Shown here in pieces: positions 19,083 through 29,990 of a stretch of 64,000 nucleotides of DNA. The stretch is from Iodidimonas muriae (GTDB lineage: Bacteria > Pseudomonadota > Alphaproteobacteria > Sphingomonadales > Rhodothalassiaceae): positions 1 through 64,000 of the forward strand of contig NZ_BMOV01000009.1 in assembly GCF_014647255.1 (NCBI RefSeq), written 5' to 3'. The notes below the pieces were generated by a model, which was given only the letters and a program-made list of their open reading frames with translations, did no database searches and was not told the origin of the DNA. Each line of letters opens with the position of its first letter. Positions within the stretch are counted from its first letter, which is position 1. A program made the position numbers and the translations under genes.

Positions 19083-19778
19083 TTGGGCCGCTTGCGCGTT
19101 GCCAGCTATAATGTCCATAGCTGTATCGGTATTGATCGCCGCTTTGCCCCCGAACGCATTGCCGAGGCCCTGCTGGATATTGATGCCGATGTGGTGGCCT
19201 TGCAGGAATTGGGCTGGCATCATCGCGGATTGAGCAATTTTGACCAATTCGCCTATCTTGAAAAAATGACCGGCTATCACGTCATTCAAGGCCCAACGAA
19301 GCTCCATAACCGCGCCCATTATGGCAATGCGATTTTGATGCGCGAAGCGGCACATACCCATCAGCTTATGGATCTGTCCTGGCCGCTGCATATTCCACGG
19401 GGCTGCATCCTTGCCCATACCCACTGGAAAGGCGAGCCGCTGGTGGTCATCAATGTGCATTTGGGGCTAACCCCTTGGGACAGACGACGCCAGCTCAAAC
19501 AATTGGTTCATGAAATTCAAGGCCATCGCAATAGCCATGTGGTGCTGATGGGCGATTTCAACAATTGGAAACCGGCTTCCATGATGTTCAAGCCGCTGTC
19601 GCAGCTTTTACCGGAATGTACCGACCAGCCCACCTTTCATACACGCAAGGCCCATGCACCGCTGGACCGCATTTATCTATCGCCGGGCCTGCATTTTGAT
19701 ACGGTCAATGTATGGCGCACCGCCGTTACCGCGAAAGCCTCGGATCATCTGCCCATCGTGGCCGATATCCGCTTTTAA
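19083..19778 (+). CDS. Endonuclease/exonuclease/phosphatase (EEP) family protein
   Basis: A metal-dependent phosphodiesterase or phosphatase of the DNase I-like fold, about 231 aa. The motifs are RVASYNVHSCIGIDRRFAPE at the start, then DADVVALQELG (catalytic Glu), LMGDFNNWKP and KASDHLPIVADI at the end. The TTG at 19083 is preferred because AGGAGA lies 5 bases before it and the conserved domain begins there. An ATG at 19047 is in frame but lies only 6 bases past the terminator with no ribosome binding site. Close relatives are annotated as EEP proteins of unknown substrate, so nucleic acid, inositol phosphate and lipid targets are all possible. Confidence 0.88.
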   Translation: MGRLRVASYNVHSCIGIDRRFAPERIAEALLDIDADVVALQELGWHHRGLSNFDQFAYLEKMTGYHVIQGPTKLHNRAHYGNAILMREAAHTHQLMDLSWPLHIPRGCILAHTHWKGEPLVVINVHLGLTPWDRRRQLKQLVHEIQGHRNSHVVLMGDFNNWKPASMMFKPLSQLLPECTDQPTFHTRKAHAPLDRIYLSPGLHFDTVNVWRTAVTAKASDHLPIVADIRF

Positions 19779-19849
19779 CCTTGAAAATGAAAGAGGCAGA
19801 CCGCCTGTGCGCCCTGCCCCTTCGTCCCGTTTAACGATCGCCGGAAAAA

Positions 19850-21100
19850 TCAGCCGCGCATGGCCATAGCGCCAGAGGTATCGGTCACTTCCAGACCGGC
19901 ATCTTCCAAAGCCTTCACCAAGCGTTCGCCATGCATCCTGTCTTTGGTTTCCACAACCAATTCAATCTCGGTGTATTTCACCGGAGCCGTGGCAAATTGC
20001 CGTTGATGATACACTTCGGCGATATTTCCGCCCACCTTGCCGACGATCGCCGTCACCCGCGCCAAGGCGCCGGGCAAGTCCAGCGTCGTGACCTTCAGAC
20101 GGGAAATGCGTCCATCGCGCACCATCCCGCGCATCACGCAAAAAGATAAGGTTCGCGGGTCGATATTGCCACCGCACAAAGGCAGCCCCACCTTTTTGCC
20201 CCTGAACAGATCGGGGAATTGCAACACCGCCGCCAAACCGGCAGCGCCTGCCCCTTCCACCACCACTTTTTCGATTTCCATCAGGGCATCAATGGCATCT
20301 TCGATCATCGATTCCTTGACGATCAGAATATCATCCACCAATTGTCGCACCACCTCGCGGGTGATTTGGCCGGGCTTTTTCACAGCGATCCCTTCGGCAA
20401 TGGTGACCTTTGTGGGATGGATTTCGCGGCCTTCAAGCGCCGCCTTCATCGCCGGATAGGCTTCGGTCTGAACGCCCAGGATCTTGATATCGGGCTTGAT
20501 ATGCTTGGCCGCAACGGCAATCCCCGAAATCAGCCCGCCACCGCCAATGGGCACCACAAGAACATCCAGATCCGGAAAGGCCTGCAAGAATTCGACAGCC
20601 AATGTGCCTTGGCCAGCCATCACCAAAGGATCATCGAACGGGTGGATGAACACCTGCCCTTCCTTGGCTTCCAGTTCCCTTGCGGCATCGGTGGATTCCG
20701 CCAGCGTTTCCCCGCTTAATACCACGGTCGCTCCCAAGCGTTCGGTATTGCGCACCTTGGTAAAGGGTGTGCCTTCGGGCATAAAAATGGTGGCGGGGAT
20801 ACCCAGCCGGTTGGCATGATAAGCCACGCCTTGCGCGTGATTTCCCGCCGACATGGCAACAATGCCGCGCGCCCGCTCTTCCGGCGTCAAGGCCGTGAGA
20901 CGGTTGAGCGCCCCACGCTCTTTAAAAGATGCGGTGAATTGGAAAATCTCGAACTTCAACGCGATATCCGCCCCCGTCAGCGCCGACAATGTTTCAGACC
21001 GCGTGGCCGGGGTGTTGAGAACAGCCCCCTGAATGGTGCGCGCAGCATCTTCGATATCGGAAAAAGAGATGGGCAAGGGAGGCAATGAACTGGCAGTCAT
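19850..21100 (-). CDS. ilvA: Threonine ammonia-lyase with C-terminal ACT domain
   Basis: This PLP enzyme deaminates threonine to 2-oxobutanoate and ammonia, the first step towards isoleucine. The PLP lysine is in FTASFKERGALNRL, the glycine-rich phosphate loop in VPIGGGGLISG, and a C-terminal ACT domain covers about the last 80 residues (RLKVTTLDLPGALARVTAIV). The 416-aa length with one ACT domain matches the short IlvA type rather than the 500-aa E. coli form. The frame is open to 21166, but ATG at 21100 gives the usual start and has an AGGTAAAG site. Effector control through ACT is inferred. Confidence 0.95.
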   Translation of the reverse strand: MTASSLPPLPISFSDIEDAARTIQGAVLNTPATRSETLSALTGADIALKFEIFQFTASFKERGALNRLTALTPEERARGIVAMSAGNHAQGVAYHANRLGIPATIFMPEGTPFTKVRNTERLGATVVLSGETLAESTDAARELEAKEGQVFIHPFDDPLVMAGQGTLAVEFLQAFPDLDVLVVPIGGGGLISGIAVAAKHIKPDIKILGVQTEAYPAMKAALEGREIHPTKVTIAEGIAVKKPGQITREVVRQLVDDILIVKESMIEDAIDALMEIEKVVVEGAGAAGLAAVLQFPDLFRGKKVGLPLCGGNIDPRTLSFCVMRGMVRDGRISRLKVTTLDLPGALARVTAIVGKVGGNIAEVYHQRQFATAPVKYTEIELVVETKDRMHGERLVKALEDAGLEVTDTSGAMAMRG

Positions 21101-21172
21101 AAACTTTACCTGATTTAGGATGTGGGAACGATCAAAGACACAGGGCAGACGGAAAGACAGACACAAAGAGAG

Positions 21173-22222
21173 TCACTCAAGATCCTGACGCGCACAGTGC
21201 GCGAACTGAAGGATAAAATCCGCTCCATATTGCAAGGATGGCGTGCGAAATCCAGCCAAGACATCGCCAGCCTCGATACGCCTTACAATCTCGAGCGTTG
21301 TCATGGCTGTCAGGCTGTATCCTTCCGGCGTGGTAAGAACCGTGCGTCTGGTTTCGCCCGTCGCATTTTTTACAATCCCAAGCATATGAGAGCGCCCTGC
21401 CATGCGTTCTTCAGTTGTCGGGCCTGCCGGGCGTTGACCAATTTTGCGCTTTAAAAAGCCTTGCGCCGGCGCTGTGGACAAGAGCCAACGCATCACCAAC
21501 CCCATCTTTGCCATCTGCTTTAAGGCGCCGGTCTTTTCAAAAAATACGGTGATATCGGGAATCCCCGTTGAATGCCAAGCGGTAGACACATCGCCCCAAG
21601 AAACGGAAATCCCTTGCTTGGTGATGCCATCGGGGAAATGAAATACTTTTTCTTCCGGCTGGTCCAGATCAACGATGCGGTTATAACGGCGTGCCCGACG
21701 GCTTTTTTTCAGGCCCTCGATACCGGTTTTCGCCGTGCCCCGGGACATTTTATTAAGACCCGTGATCACCAGTTCCAAAGACGTGGCATCAGGCAAACGG
21801 GCTTTCATATGGGCAGCCAGACAATCAGAAGGCACCACATCGAAACCGCAACCGGGCATCAGCATCACGCCCACCGCTTTGGCTTCACAATTGCGGGCGG
21901 CCAGCGCTTCAAACACATCGATTTCACCGGTGATGTCCAGATAATGGGTGCCGGTTTTGATACAGGCATCGGCCATGGGTTTTGATGTGGCGGAAAACGG
22001 TCCGGCAAGATGCAGGACACTGTCCACATCCTGAAGAGCTGCGTGCAGCTTTTCCGTTTCATCCAGAGAAAAGGCTGTCCAGTCAAAGCCATGACGTTCG
22101 GCAATAGCCCGCGTTTTTTCTTCGTTCCGGCCTGCAACAATTGGCGACAAACCGGCTTTTGCGGCTTCTTCGGCAACAAGCTGCCCGGTATATCCCGTCA
22201 CCCCATAGATCAGCACCGTCAT
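21173..22222 (-). CDS. Saccharopine dehydrogenase-like NADP-binding protein
   Basis: A 349-aa oxidoreductase-like protein with an N-terminal Rossmann fold (VLIYGVTGYTGQLVAEEAAK) and the family motif DITGEIDVFEALAARN. It belongs to the group that includes trans-acting enoyl reductases and saccharopine-reductase-like proteins. True lysine-pathway function is not implied. The gene lies upstream of ilvA on the same strand, 72 bases away, so co-transcription is possible. A substrate cannot be named. Confidence 0.85.
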   Translation of the reverse strand: MTVLIYGVTGYTGQLVAEEAAKAGLSPIVAGRNEEKTRAIAERHGFDWTAFSLDETEKLHAALQDVDSVLHLAGPFSATSKPMADACIKTGTHYLDITGEIDVFEALAARNCEAKAVGVMLMPGCGFDVVPSDCLAAHMKARLPDATSLELVITGLNKMSRGTAKTGIEGLKKSRRARRYNRIVDLDQPEEKVFHFPDGITKQGISVSWGDVSTAWHSTGIPDITVFFEKTGALKQMAKMGLVMRWLLSTAPAQGFLKRKIGQRPAGPTTEERMAGRSHMLGIVKNATGETRRTVLTTPEGYSLTAMTTLEIVRRIEAGDVLAGFRTPSLQYGADFILQFAHCARQDLE

Positions 22223-22268
22223 CCCTTTTCTCCTGTCAAAAATTCGGCGCCGAAGACCGTCGATGCAC

Positions 22269-22313
22269 GATATGAACCGACGGCACTCTCTTGTTGCCGC
22301 CGGTTTTCATATC
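22269..22313. repeat. Long hairpin between mmsA and the next gene
   Basis: Arms at 22269-22285 and 22295-22313 pair almost throughout (GATATGAA...CGGCA with TGCCG...TTCATATC), with one bulge and one mismatch around a 9-base loop. There is no T-run on either strand. It may protect or end the mmsA transcript, or be a REP-like element. Confidence 0.5.
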
Positions 22314-22324
22314 GCTTTCGTCGA

Positions 22325-23833
22325 TTAGTCGTTCAGCGTGGGGATGAAAAAATCCGCTCCGGCCCGCACGCCCGTGGGCCAACGGCTGGTGACTGTCTTG
22401 GTCTTGGTGTAAAAATGCACACCCGCCGTTCCATGCTGGTTGGTATCGCCAAAAGCCGATTGTTTCCAGCCGCCAAAGGTGTGGAAGGCCACCGGCACCG
22501 GGATCGGCACATTGATCCCGACCATGCCCACTTCCACCCGGTCGGCATATTCCCGCGCCGCATCACCATCACGGGTGAAGATGGATGTTCCATTGCCGTA
22601 ACGGTGCTTGCTGGGCAATTCCATCGCTTCTTCAAAGGATTTGGCCCGAACGATCTGCAACACCGGACCGAAAATTTCATCCTGATAGCTTTGCATATCG
22701 GCGGTGACCTTATCGAACAGGCTGGCCCCCATGAAAAAGCCCTTTTCATAGCCTTGGGTTTGACAGCGATAATCGCGGCCATCCACAATCAGTTCGGCCC
22801 CTTCGCGTTCCCCCATATCAATATAGCTTTTCACTTTTGCATGATGCTCGGCAGAGACCAGCGGCCCCATTTCCATTGCCGGATCAAGGGACGGACCGAT
22901 TTTCAATTCGGCAATGCGGGGTTTCAAACCTTCGATAATGGCATCGGCCACTTTATCGCCCACCGGCACCGCAACGGGATTGGCCATGCAGCGCTCTCCC
23001 GCCGAGCCATAGGCCGACCCAATCAGGCTATCCACCACCAGATCAATATCCGCATCGGGCATGACGATCATATGGTTTTTGGCACCGCCCATGGCCTGCA
23101 CCCGTTTCCCGGCTTGTGTGCCGCGGGCATAAACATAATGGGCAATGGCCGTGGACCCCACAAAGCTGACAGCTTCAATATCGGCATGGTCAAGGATCGC
23201 ATCCACCGCCACTTTATCGCCATTGACCACATTCAGAACGCCTGCGGGCGCACCGGCTTCCAGCATCAGTTCCGCCAAGCGCAGGGGCACCGACGGGTCT
23301 TTTTCCGATGGTTTCAAGACCACCGTATTGCCGCACGCAATGGCAATACCGAACATCCACATGGGGATCATGGCGGGGAAATTGAACGGCGTGATACAAG
23401 CCACAACGCCCAAAGGCTTGCGCATGGAATAGACATCCAGCCCCGAAGCCACGCCATTGGAATATTCGCCCTTCATGAAATGCGGAATACCACAGGCAAA
23501 TTCGATCACCTCAAGGCCACGTTGCACATCGCCCTTGGCATCTTCAAAAACCTTGCCATGTTCCGACGCCAGCAGCCGCGCCAGATTATCCTTATCGGCC
23601 GTGGCCAGTTCCAGAAATTTGAACATCACGCGGGCACGGCGCACCACCGATGTTTGCGACCAGCCCGGAAAAGCGGCTTTGGCCGCAGCCACAGCGTCAT
23701 TCACTTCCACGGCAGAGGCCAGCGGTGTCTTTCCCTGCACCTCGCCAGTTGAAGGGTTGAAGACATCGTGAAATTTTCCAGAACTGCCTTCTACCTTGTT
23801 TCCGGCAATGAAATGCGTATGAACTGCGGTCAT
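22325..23833 (-). CDS. mmsA: CoA-acylating methylmalonate-semialdehyde dehydrogenase
   Basis: This tetrameric-type aldehyde dehydrogenase converts methylmalonate semialdehyde, from valine, to propanoyl-CoA with NAD and CoA. Support comes from ACITPFNFPAMIPMWM near the start, AMGGAKNHMIVMPDAD and the catalytic cysteine in SAGERCMANPVAV. At about 502 aa it has the family length. The ATG at 23833 follows a GGGGA stretch. An in-frame ATG at 23845 lacks one. It lies on the same strand as ilvA, so this stretch deals with branched-chain amino-acid metabolism. Confidence 0.94.
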   Translation of the reverse strand: MTAVHTHFIAGNKVEGSSGKFHDVFNPSTGEVQGKTPLASAVEVNDAVAAAKAAFPGWSQTSVVRRARVMFKFLELATADKDNLARLLASEHGKVFEDAKGDVQRGLEVIEFACGIPHFMKGEYSNGVASGLDVYSMRKPLGVVACITPFNFPAMIPMWMFGIAIACGNTVVLKPSEKDPSVPLRLAELMLEAGAPAGVLNVVNGDKVAVDAILDHADIEAVSFVGSTAIAHYVYARGTQAGKRVQAMGGAKNHMIVMPDADIDLVVDSLIGSAYGSAGERCMANPVAVPVGDKVADAIIEGLKPRIAELKIGPSLDPAMEMGPLVSAEHHAKVKSYIDMGEREGAELIVDGRDYRCQTQGYEKGFFMGASLFDKVTADMQSYQDEIFGPVLQIVRAKSFEEAMELPSKHRYGNGTSIFTRDGDAAREYADRVEVGMVGINVPIPVPVAFHTFGGWKQSAFGDTNQHGTAGVHFYTKTKTVTSRWPTGVRAGADFFIPTLND

Positions 23834-23934
23834 ATTGGTCCCCATCGAATGTGGTTGTTATATCTGTCGGGTTATACGCCTTTTGAACGACAAGGAAAAG
23901 CCGTGCGACCATATGCAGCCACACCCGATTATAA

Positions 23935-25062
<1,128 letters not shown>

Positions 25063-25219
25063 AGCTAAGTTTCGCGCCCCTCCCTGTGCAATATAAAGAG
25101 ACATGGGGAGGCCCTTCCCGAAAATTTGACCAAACAAAGAATAGACACATTTATATTTATAGATGATCAAACCATCTAATCTGGAACACATTGGGCACTA
25201 ATTGAGCAAACGCGAAAAA

Positions 25220-25234
25220 TTAACAAATCGTTAA
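25220..25234. promoter_or_regulatory. CtrA-type binding site upstream of the PAS_5 gene
   Basis: TTAA, CAAATCG, TTAA is an exact TTAA-N7-TTAA match in the AT-rich gap 25063-25310, about 77 bases before the start at 25311. The rest of the gap shows no gene. Control by CtrA is inferred from the motif. Confidence 0.5.
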
Positions 25235-25310
25235 ATATACATTTTCATTTCTTGTTTTCTATATTTATGTAACAGAGCGTGGTCTTTCGTGTTGCGTAAC
25301 AGGAGTTAGG

Positions 25311-25811
25311 ATGAACATGCTGTTCGAAAAGCATATTGTGAGCTCTCCTGTACATCTTAGGCGCGACATGCTCCGCGAGCTTTTCACTTATTGGAATTCA
25401 TTGCGGAACGGTCGCTTTGCCCCCTCGCGGAATGATATTTGCCCGTCCCATATTCCAAGGCTTTTGCGCCATATCCTGTTGGTGGACGTGGCCGAAGGTC
25501 AGCACAAACTACGGGTGCGTTTGATGGGAACACGCCTTGTCAATTGTTTTGACCGGGACCTTACGGGGCAAATCCTGCAAAATACGGGAAGCGATCCCTT
25601 GGGCAGTGTTTTGGCCGGATATTGCCGCTCTGCCTTGCAAGAACGCCATCCCGTGGCCTTCGGGCCAATGCAATGCCATATGCAAGACAATGATGTCTTG
25701 ATCCATGAAACTTTGGCTTTGCCCTTATCCGCCGACATGATGCGCATCAATATGATTCTGATGGGTATTTCCAGCCAGCCCCGTTCGGCTATCGGCCCTC
25801 TGGCCGGGTGA
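25311..25811 (+). CDS. PAS_5 (PF07310-like) domain protein
   Basis: A 166-aa protein made almost wholly of one PAS-like domain of the type found in many alphaproteobacteria. Typical features are LRELFTYWNSLRNGRFAPSRNDICPSHI near the start and LRVRLMGTRLVNCFDRDLTG in the core. No output domain is present, so it may act through a partner protein. AGGAGTTAGG directly precedes the ATG. A CtrA-type site upstream suggests cell-cycle-linked expression. The function of this family is not established. Confidence 0.82.
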   Translation: MNMLFEKHIVSSPVHLRRDMLRELFTYWNSLRNGRFAPSRNDICPSHIPRLLRHILLVDVAEGQHKLRVRLMGTRLVNCFDRDLTGQILQNTGSDPLGSVLAGYCRSALQERHPVAFGPMQCHMQDNDVLIHETLALPLSADMMRINMILMGISSQPRSAIGPLAG

Positions 25812-25931
25812 CCGCCTCTCTGATCCGCCGTCTTACCTCCTCACCCATCCTTGAATGATGATGGCTTGCACTGCGCCCACAAGGCTGCAAAAGTCCTGAC
25901 GAAGTCGGGAATAATTGCAAGGGGGTCCGTT

Positions 25932-27731
25932 ATGACAAAGCCAACCATTTCTTCCATCAGCCAACAGGTGTCTTCATCCGGTCAAACACGCCGCGCGGTT
26001 TTGTTTGGCGGCGCGGCGATGGGCCTTGCCGGGGCGACGGCCTCTCTTGCCCAACAATCGGGCCCGGCCAACCCGGATGCCAAAGCCGCAAAAATGAACG
26101 AAGGCATCGTCTCTCAATGCGAGCGCATGATGGATCTGGCCTATACGGACGAGGAACGCGCCCAGATTATTGCCACCATGGACGATCAGCTGGAAAATAT
26201 TCGCGCGGTGCGGGATATCCATTTTGAAAATAGCGATGCGCCCGCAACCGTGTTCAATCCACGTCTGCCCGGCATCTCCTATCCCGAACAAGGATTTGGC
26301 GTGACCAATGCCATAACGCGCGACAAAGCCATACCGAACAGCGCCGAAGAAATCGCCTTTGCCCCGGTCACCGATCTCGCCCATTGGATCAAAACCGGTC
26401 AGATATCCTCAACGGATCTGACCCAGATTTATCTGGACCGTATCCAGCGTTACCGCCCAATGCTGGAAAATTTCATCACCGTCACAGCGGATCTGGCACT
26501 TGCACAAGCAAAACGGGCGGATGAGGAAACCGCCAATGGCACATGGCGCGGCCCCTTGCACGGCATTCCCTATGGCCTAAAAGACATCATCGACACCAAA
26601 GACATCCCCACCACCTGGGGCGCCACTCCCTTTTCCGAACGCGTGGCAAAACATGATGCCAGCATCGTTAAAATGCTGGAAAAAGCCGGTGCAGTTTTGT
26701 TGGGCAAAACCACCAATGGCGCATTGGCTTATGGGGATATCTGGTTTGATGGCGTCACCCGCAATCCGTGGAACCCACGTGAAGGCTCGTCCGGCTCCTC
26801 GGCCGGATCGGCCTCTGCCACGGCGGCGGGCTTATGCGCCTTTTCCATTGGCACCGAAACCCTTGGCTCCATCGTCAGCCCCTCGGCGCGCTGCGGAACA
26901 ACAGGATTGCGCCCCAGCTTTGGCCGAGTGCCCCGCACGGGAGCCATGGCGCTGTGCTGGTCGCTGGATAAACTAGGGCCGATCTGCCGGTCTGTCGCGG
27001 ATACGGCTTTGGTGCTGGATGCCATCAATGGCCATGATGCTGGCGATCCGGGGAACGTCCTTCACGGCTTTGAATGGGATGCCCAAACCCCCGTCGAAGG
27101 CATGCGGCTGGGCTATGATCCGAAATGGTTTGAAGCCGGAAATGCGATTGACCGGGAGGTGCTGGAAGCCGCCCGATCTTTGCCCATTACCCTTGTGGAA
27201 ATGTCGCTTCCCGATTGGCCCTATGGGACTTTGCTGCCACAATTGGAAGCGGAAGCCGCCGCGGCCTTTCAAGAACTGACCCTAAGCAACCGCGATGACG
27301 AACTGGTTTGGCAAGAAGAAAACGCCTGGCCCAATAGCTGGCGGCGGGCACATTTCTTTTCCGCCGTGGATCTGGTGCAAGTGGATCGTTTCCGCAGGCG
27401 CGTCATGCATATGATGCATCAGAATTTTGCGGGTCTTGATGCCATTTTAAGCCCCAATTTCGCTGGTGGTCTTTTGGTGATTACCAATTATACCGGCCAT
27501 CCTTGCCTGACATTGCGGGCCGGATTTGCCGATACGCTCACCCGCACGGCTTATGGCCAACCCAAGCCGGAGCAGCCTGAAAGCGTATCTGTTCCCCATA
27601 ATGTCACCCTATGGGGGCCTTTGTTCGAAGAACGCAAACTCCTCACTTTAGGCGCTGCTTTGGAGAAAAAACTGGCGGTTGCTGCCAAGCGACCACCCTT
27701 GGAGACGTGGCGCGCCACATTGGACCTGTGA
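25932..27731 (+). CDS. Exported amidase-signature family hydrolase
   Basis: A 599-aa amidase-signature enzyme. The catalytic lysine is in YGLKDIIDTKDIPTTWG and the Ser-cisSer-Ser core in GSSGSSAGSASATAAG, with FSIGTETLGSIVSPSARCG following. The N-terminus has a Tat-like start (TRRAVLFGGAAMGLAGATAS) and an AQQ cut site, so the enzyme is probably exported to the periplasm folded. The ATG at 25932 is chosen because it follows AGGGGG and precedes the signal peptide. The frame is open from 25851. Which amide it cleaves cannot be told. Confidence 0.92.
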   Translation: MTKPTISSISQQVSSSGQTRRAVLFGGAAMGLAGATASLAQQSGPANPDAKAAKMNEGIVSQCERMMDLAYTDEERAQIIATMDDQLENIRAVRDIHFENSDAPATVFNPRLPGISYPEQGFGVTNAITRDKAIPNSAEEIAFAPVTDLAHWIKTGQISSTDLTQIYLDRIQRYRPMLENFITVTADLALAQAKRADEETANGTWRGPLHGIPYGLKDIIDTKDIPTTWGATPFSERVAKHDASIVKMLEKAGAVLLGKTTNGALAYGDIWFDGVTRNPWNPREGSSGSSAGSASATAAGLCAFSIGTETLGSIVSPSARCGTTGLRPSFGRVPRTGAMALCWSLDKLGPICRSVADTALVLDAINGHDAGDPGNVLHGFEWDAQTPVEGMRLGYDPKWFEAGNAIDREVLEAARSLPITLVEMSLPDWPYGTLLPQLEAEAAAAFQELTLSNRDDELVWQEENAWPNSWRRAHFFSAVDLVQVDRFRRRVMHMMHQNFAGLDAILSPNFAGGLLVITNYTGHPCLTLRAGFADTLTRTAYGQPKPEQPESVSVPHNVTLWGPLFEERKLLTLGAALEKKLAVAAKRPPLETWRATLDL

Positions 27732-27869
27732 CAGTGATCCGAACTGCATTGGGACAAATTCTGACGAAATTTACCAAAAAATTACAATTCTGCGTAAGCA
27801 TTCCAATTATTCTGGATTGAACAAATGGTTGCATTTTATCTGCCCGTTTTTATGCCGTGAAAGACTGCT

Positions 27870-29921
27870 ATGCTAAACACCAAAACCGCGCGAAGATCAC
27901 GTCCTTGGGGCACGGTTTTGGTGGCGACCATTGTTGTTGTCAGCGCGGCCTTTTTCAGTTGGGAGCTTGAAAAAGAAGCGTCCCAACGACGCCATCAGCA
28001 AGAGCGCATGGCCACATCTGAGCAGCTGAATGCCATTGGCGCCCGCATTCAAGGCACCATACTGCATGATATTGCCCTTACCACAGGCCTTGCGGTTGAA
28101 ATCGCCATCAATCCCGATAGTGCATCCGATGAATTTTCCCGCTACGCTGGTGTGTTGCTTAGCAATAGCGACACCACCATTGTCCACACCGCAGTGACGC
28201 AAAATTTAAAGATCACAAAAGTTTATCCGCTGGCTGGAAATGAGGAAATCCTGGGGGTGGATTATAGAGATTATCCCGTCCAGTTGAAAATCATCGAAAC
28301 CACCATGAAATACCGGGCACCCTTTGTTTCCGGCCCGTACGACCTTATCCAAGGCGGGACCGCCTTTATTATCCGCATGCCAATCCTTGATGAATATGAA
28401 GGAGGAAACAGCTTCATTTCATCCGTATTGGATTATCAGTCCCTTCTCGACCGCACGGGGTTGTCCGACCAGAACCACCCTTTGGCGGTCACTATCTCGG
28501 CCATTAATCCAGATGAAAAAGAAGGCCGGCGTTTTTTTGGCGATGCCCAAATCCTTGACCAAGCGCCTGTTTATATGACGCTTCAATTTCCCGTAGGATC
28601 ATGGGAAATCGCGGCACTTCCCAAAAACGGATGGGCCGAAACATCCCCCCGCTTCGCCAATATACTTCCTCTGCCGCTCCTGACCCTGATTGCCGCCATT
28701 GCAGTGTGCTATTTCAAAATACGACGGGACAAAGAAAGCGCAAAGGCAACCAGGATTCTGCAGCAATCCGTCAAGCGGTTCCGGTCATTATTTGAAAATG
28801 CCAGCGACGGTATTTTCATTATCGAACAAGACCGCGGCCATATCCTTAACGCCAATGAAAAAGCCGCCCAGCTGTTGGGGGCATCGCCCGAAGCTTTGAA
28901 AAACCGGCTCTTCAAGAACCAGTTTTCCACACAAAACGACAAAAGCATCGCAACCAATAAAAACGAGACAACCGACCTGAGCAACGATGCCACCTTGCCC
29001 GGCTTATTCCAGACACGCCTTATACGAGACGATGGCAAAACCATTCCCGTCGAAATCAGCACAGCCAAAATCGAAGATGGCGATACACCCTTGATTATCG
29101 CCCATATGCGCGACATCACCATACGATCACGCTATGAAGCGGAACTGGATTCAGCGCGTCTTGCGGCAGAACGTGCCAATGACCTGAAATCACGCTTTCT
29201 CGCCAATTTCAGCCATGAAATCCGCACACCGCTCAATGCCATTGTCGGTTTTTCGGAAATCATGCGTAAGGGCATGTTCGGAGAGATCAAACCCACGCGC
29301 TATGCGGAATATGCGGAAGACATCCACCATAGCGGCAAGCATCTTTTGGAGATCATCAACGACATTCTCGATCTCTCTCGTATTGAGGCCGGCGAAATGC
29401 CCCTTGCGATGGAATGGATCGATCTGTCGTCCTTTTTGGAAGACTGTAAAAGGATCACAGCGCAGCTTGCCAAAGAGAAAACCATTTCCTTCGCCTGCAT
29501 CCCAACCACGGCGCCAGTGATGATCTATGCAGATCCGGGACGCCTGCGGCAAATTCTGATCAATCTGATCGGCAATGCCATAAAATTCACCCTCCCCGGT
29601 GGCTCGGTAGAGGTCAGCGGTATTGTTATGGAAAATGGCGGTGTTGATCTGATCGTACGCGATACCGGCATTGGCATGTCGGAGAAGCATCTCAAGGATG
29701 CGATGCGCCCCTTTGGCCAAATTGCTTCGAAGAAATCCGTCGATCAATCCGGCACCGGCCTTGGATTGACCCTTTCACGGGCTTTGTGCCAATTGCAAAA
29801 TATTCAATTTTCGATCGAATCAGAGCAGGATGAAGGCACGATTGTGCGTCTGTGTGTGATGCCGGATCAAACAAAACTGACGGCCATGCCCCACGCCATC
29901 AGCAATTTGGCAAACACATAA
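27870..29921 (+). CDS. CHASE-PAS sensor histidine kinase
   Basis: A 683-aa membrane kinase. A first helix at about 14-32 is followed by an extracytoplasmic CHASE-type domain (about 60-220, with VDYRDYPVQLKI and YRAPFVSGPYDLIQGGTAFI). A second helix follows at about 268-288. Next come a PAS domain (FRSLFENASDGIFIIEQD), a HisKA domain with LANFSHEIRTPLNAIVGFSE carrying the phospho-accepting His, and an ATPase domain with NLIGNAIKFT, VRDTGIGM and GTGLGLTLS. No response regulator is beside it, so it is an orphan kinase. CHASE domains in other bacteria sense small molecules such as cytokinin-like compounds. The ligand here is unknown. Confidence 0.93.
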   Translation: MLNTKTARRSRPWGTVLVATIVVVSAAFFSWELEKEASQRRHQQERMATSEQLNAIGARIQGTILHDIALTTGLAVEIAINPDSASDEFSRYAGVLLSNSDTTIVHTAVTQNLKITKVYPLAGNEEILGVDYRDYPVQLKIIETTMKYRAPFVSGPYDLIQGGTAFIIRMPILDEYEGGNSFISSVLDYQSLLDRTGLSDQNHPLAVTISAINPDEKEGRRFFGDAQILDQAPVYMTLQFPVGSWEIAALPKNGWAETSPRFANILPLPLLTLIAAIAVCYFKIRRDKESAKATRILQQSVKRFRSLFENASDGIFIIEQDRGHILNANEKAAQLLGASPEALKNRLFKNQFSTQNDKSIATNKNETTDLSNDATLPGLFQTRLIRDDGKTIPVEISTAKIEDGDTPLIIAHMRDITIRSRYEAELDSARLAAERANDLKSRFLANFSHEIRTPLNAIVGFSEIMRKGMFGEIKPTRYAEYAEDIHHSGKHLLEIINDILDLSRIEAGEMPLAMEWIDLSSFLEDCKRITAQLAKEKTISFACIPTTAPVMIYADPGRLRQILINLIGNAIKFTLPGGSVEVSGIVMENGGVDLIVRDTGIGMSEKHLKDAMRPFGQIASKKSVDQSGTGLGLTLSRALCQLQNIQFSIESEQDEGTIVRLCVMPDQTKLTAMPHAISNLANT

Positions 29922-29990
29922 GCCCCCCCTCACCCGCTTTGCCAGATCACTGACGCGTCAGGTATGTGCGCATCGGGTCTGTGTCTGGCC

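Noticed and set aside
22010-23752. 580-codon plus-strand open frame
   Set aside because: It is antisense to mmsA and rich in His, Gln and Arg, the usual sign of a shadow of GC-rich coding sequence.
29951-29960. Palindrome TGACGCGTCA after the histidine kinase
   Set aside because: It is only 10 bases and could easily arise by chance. No T-run or promoter context is seen.
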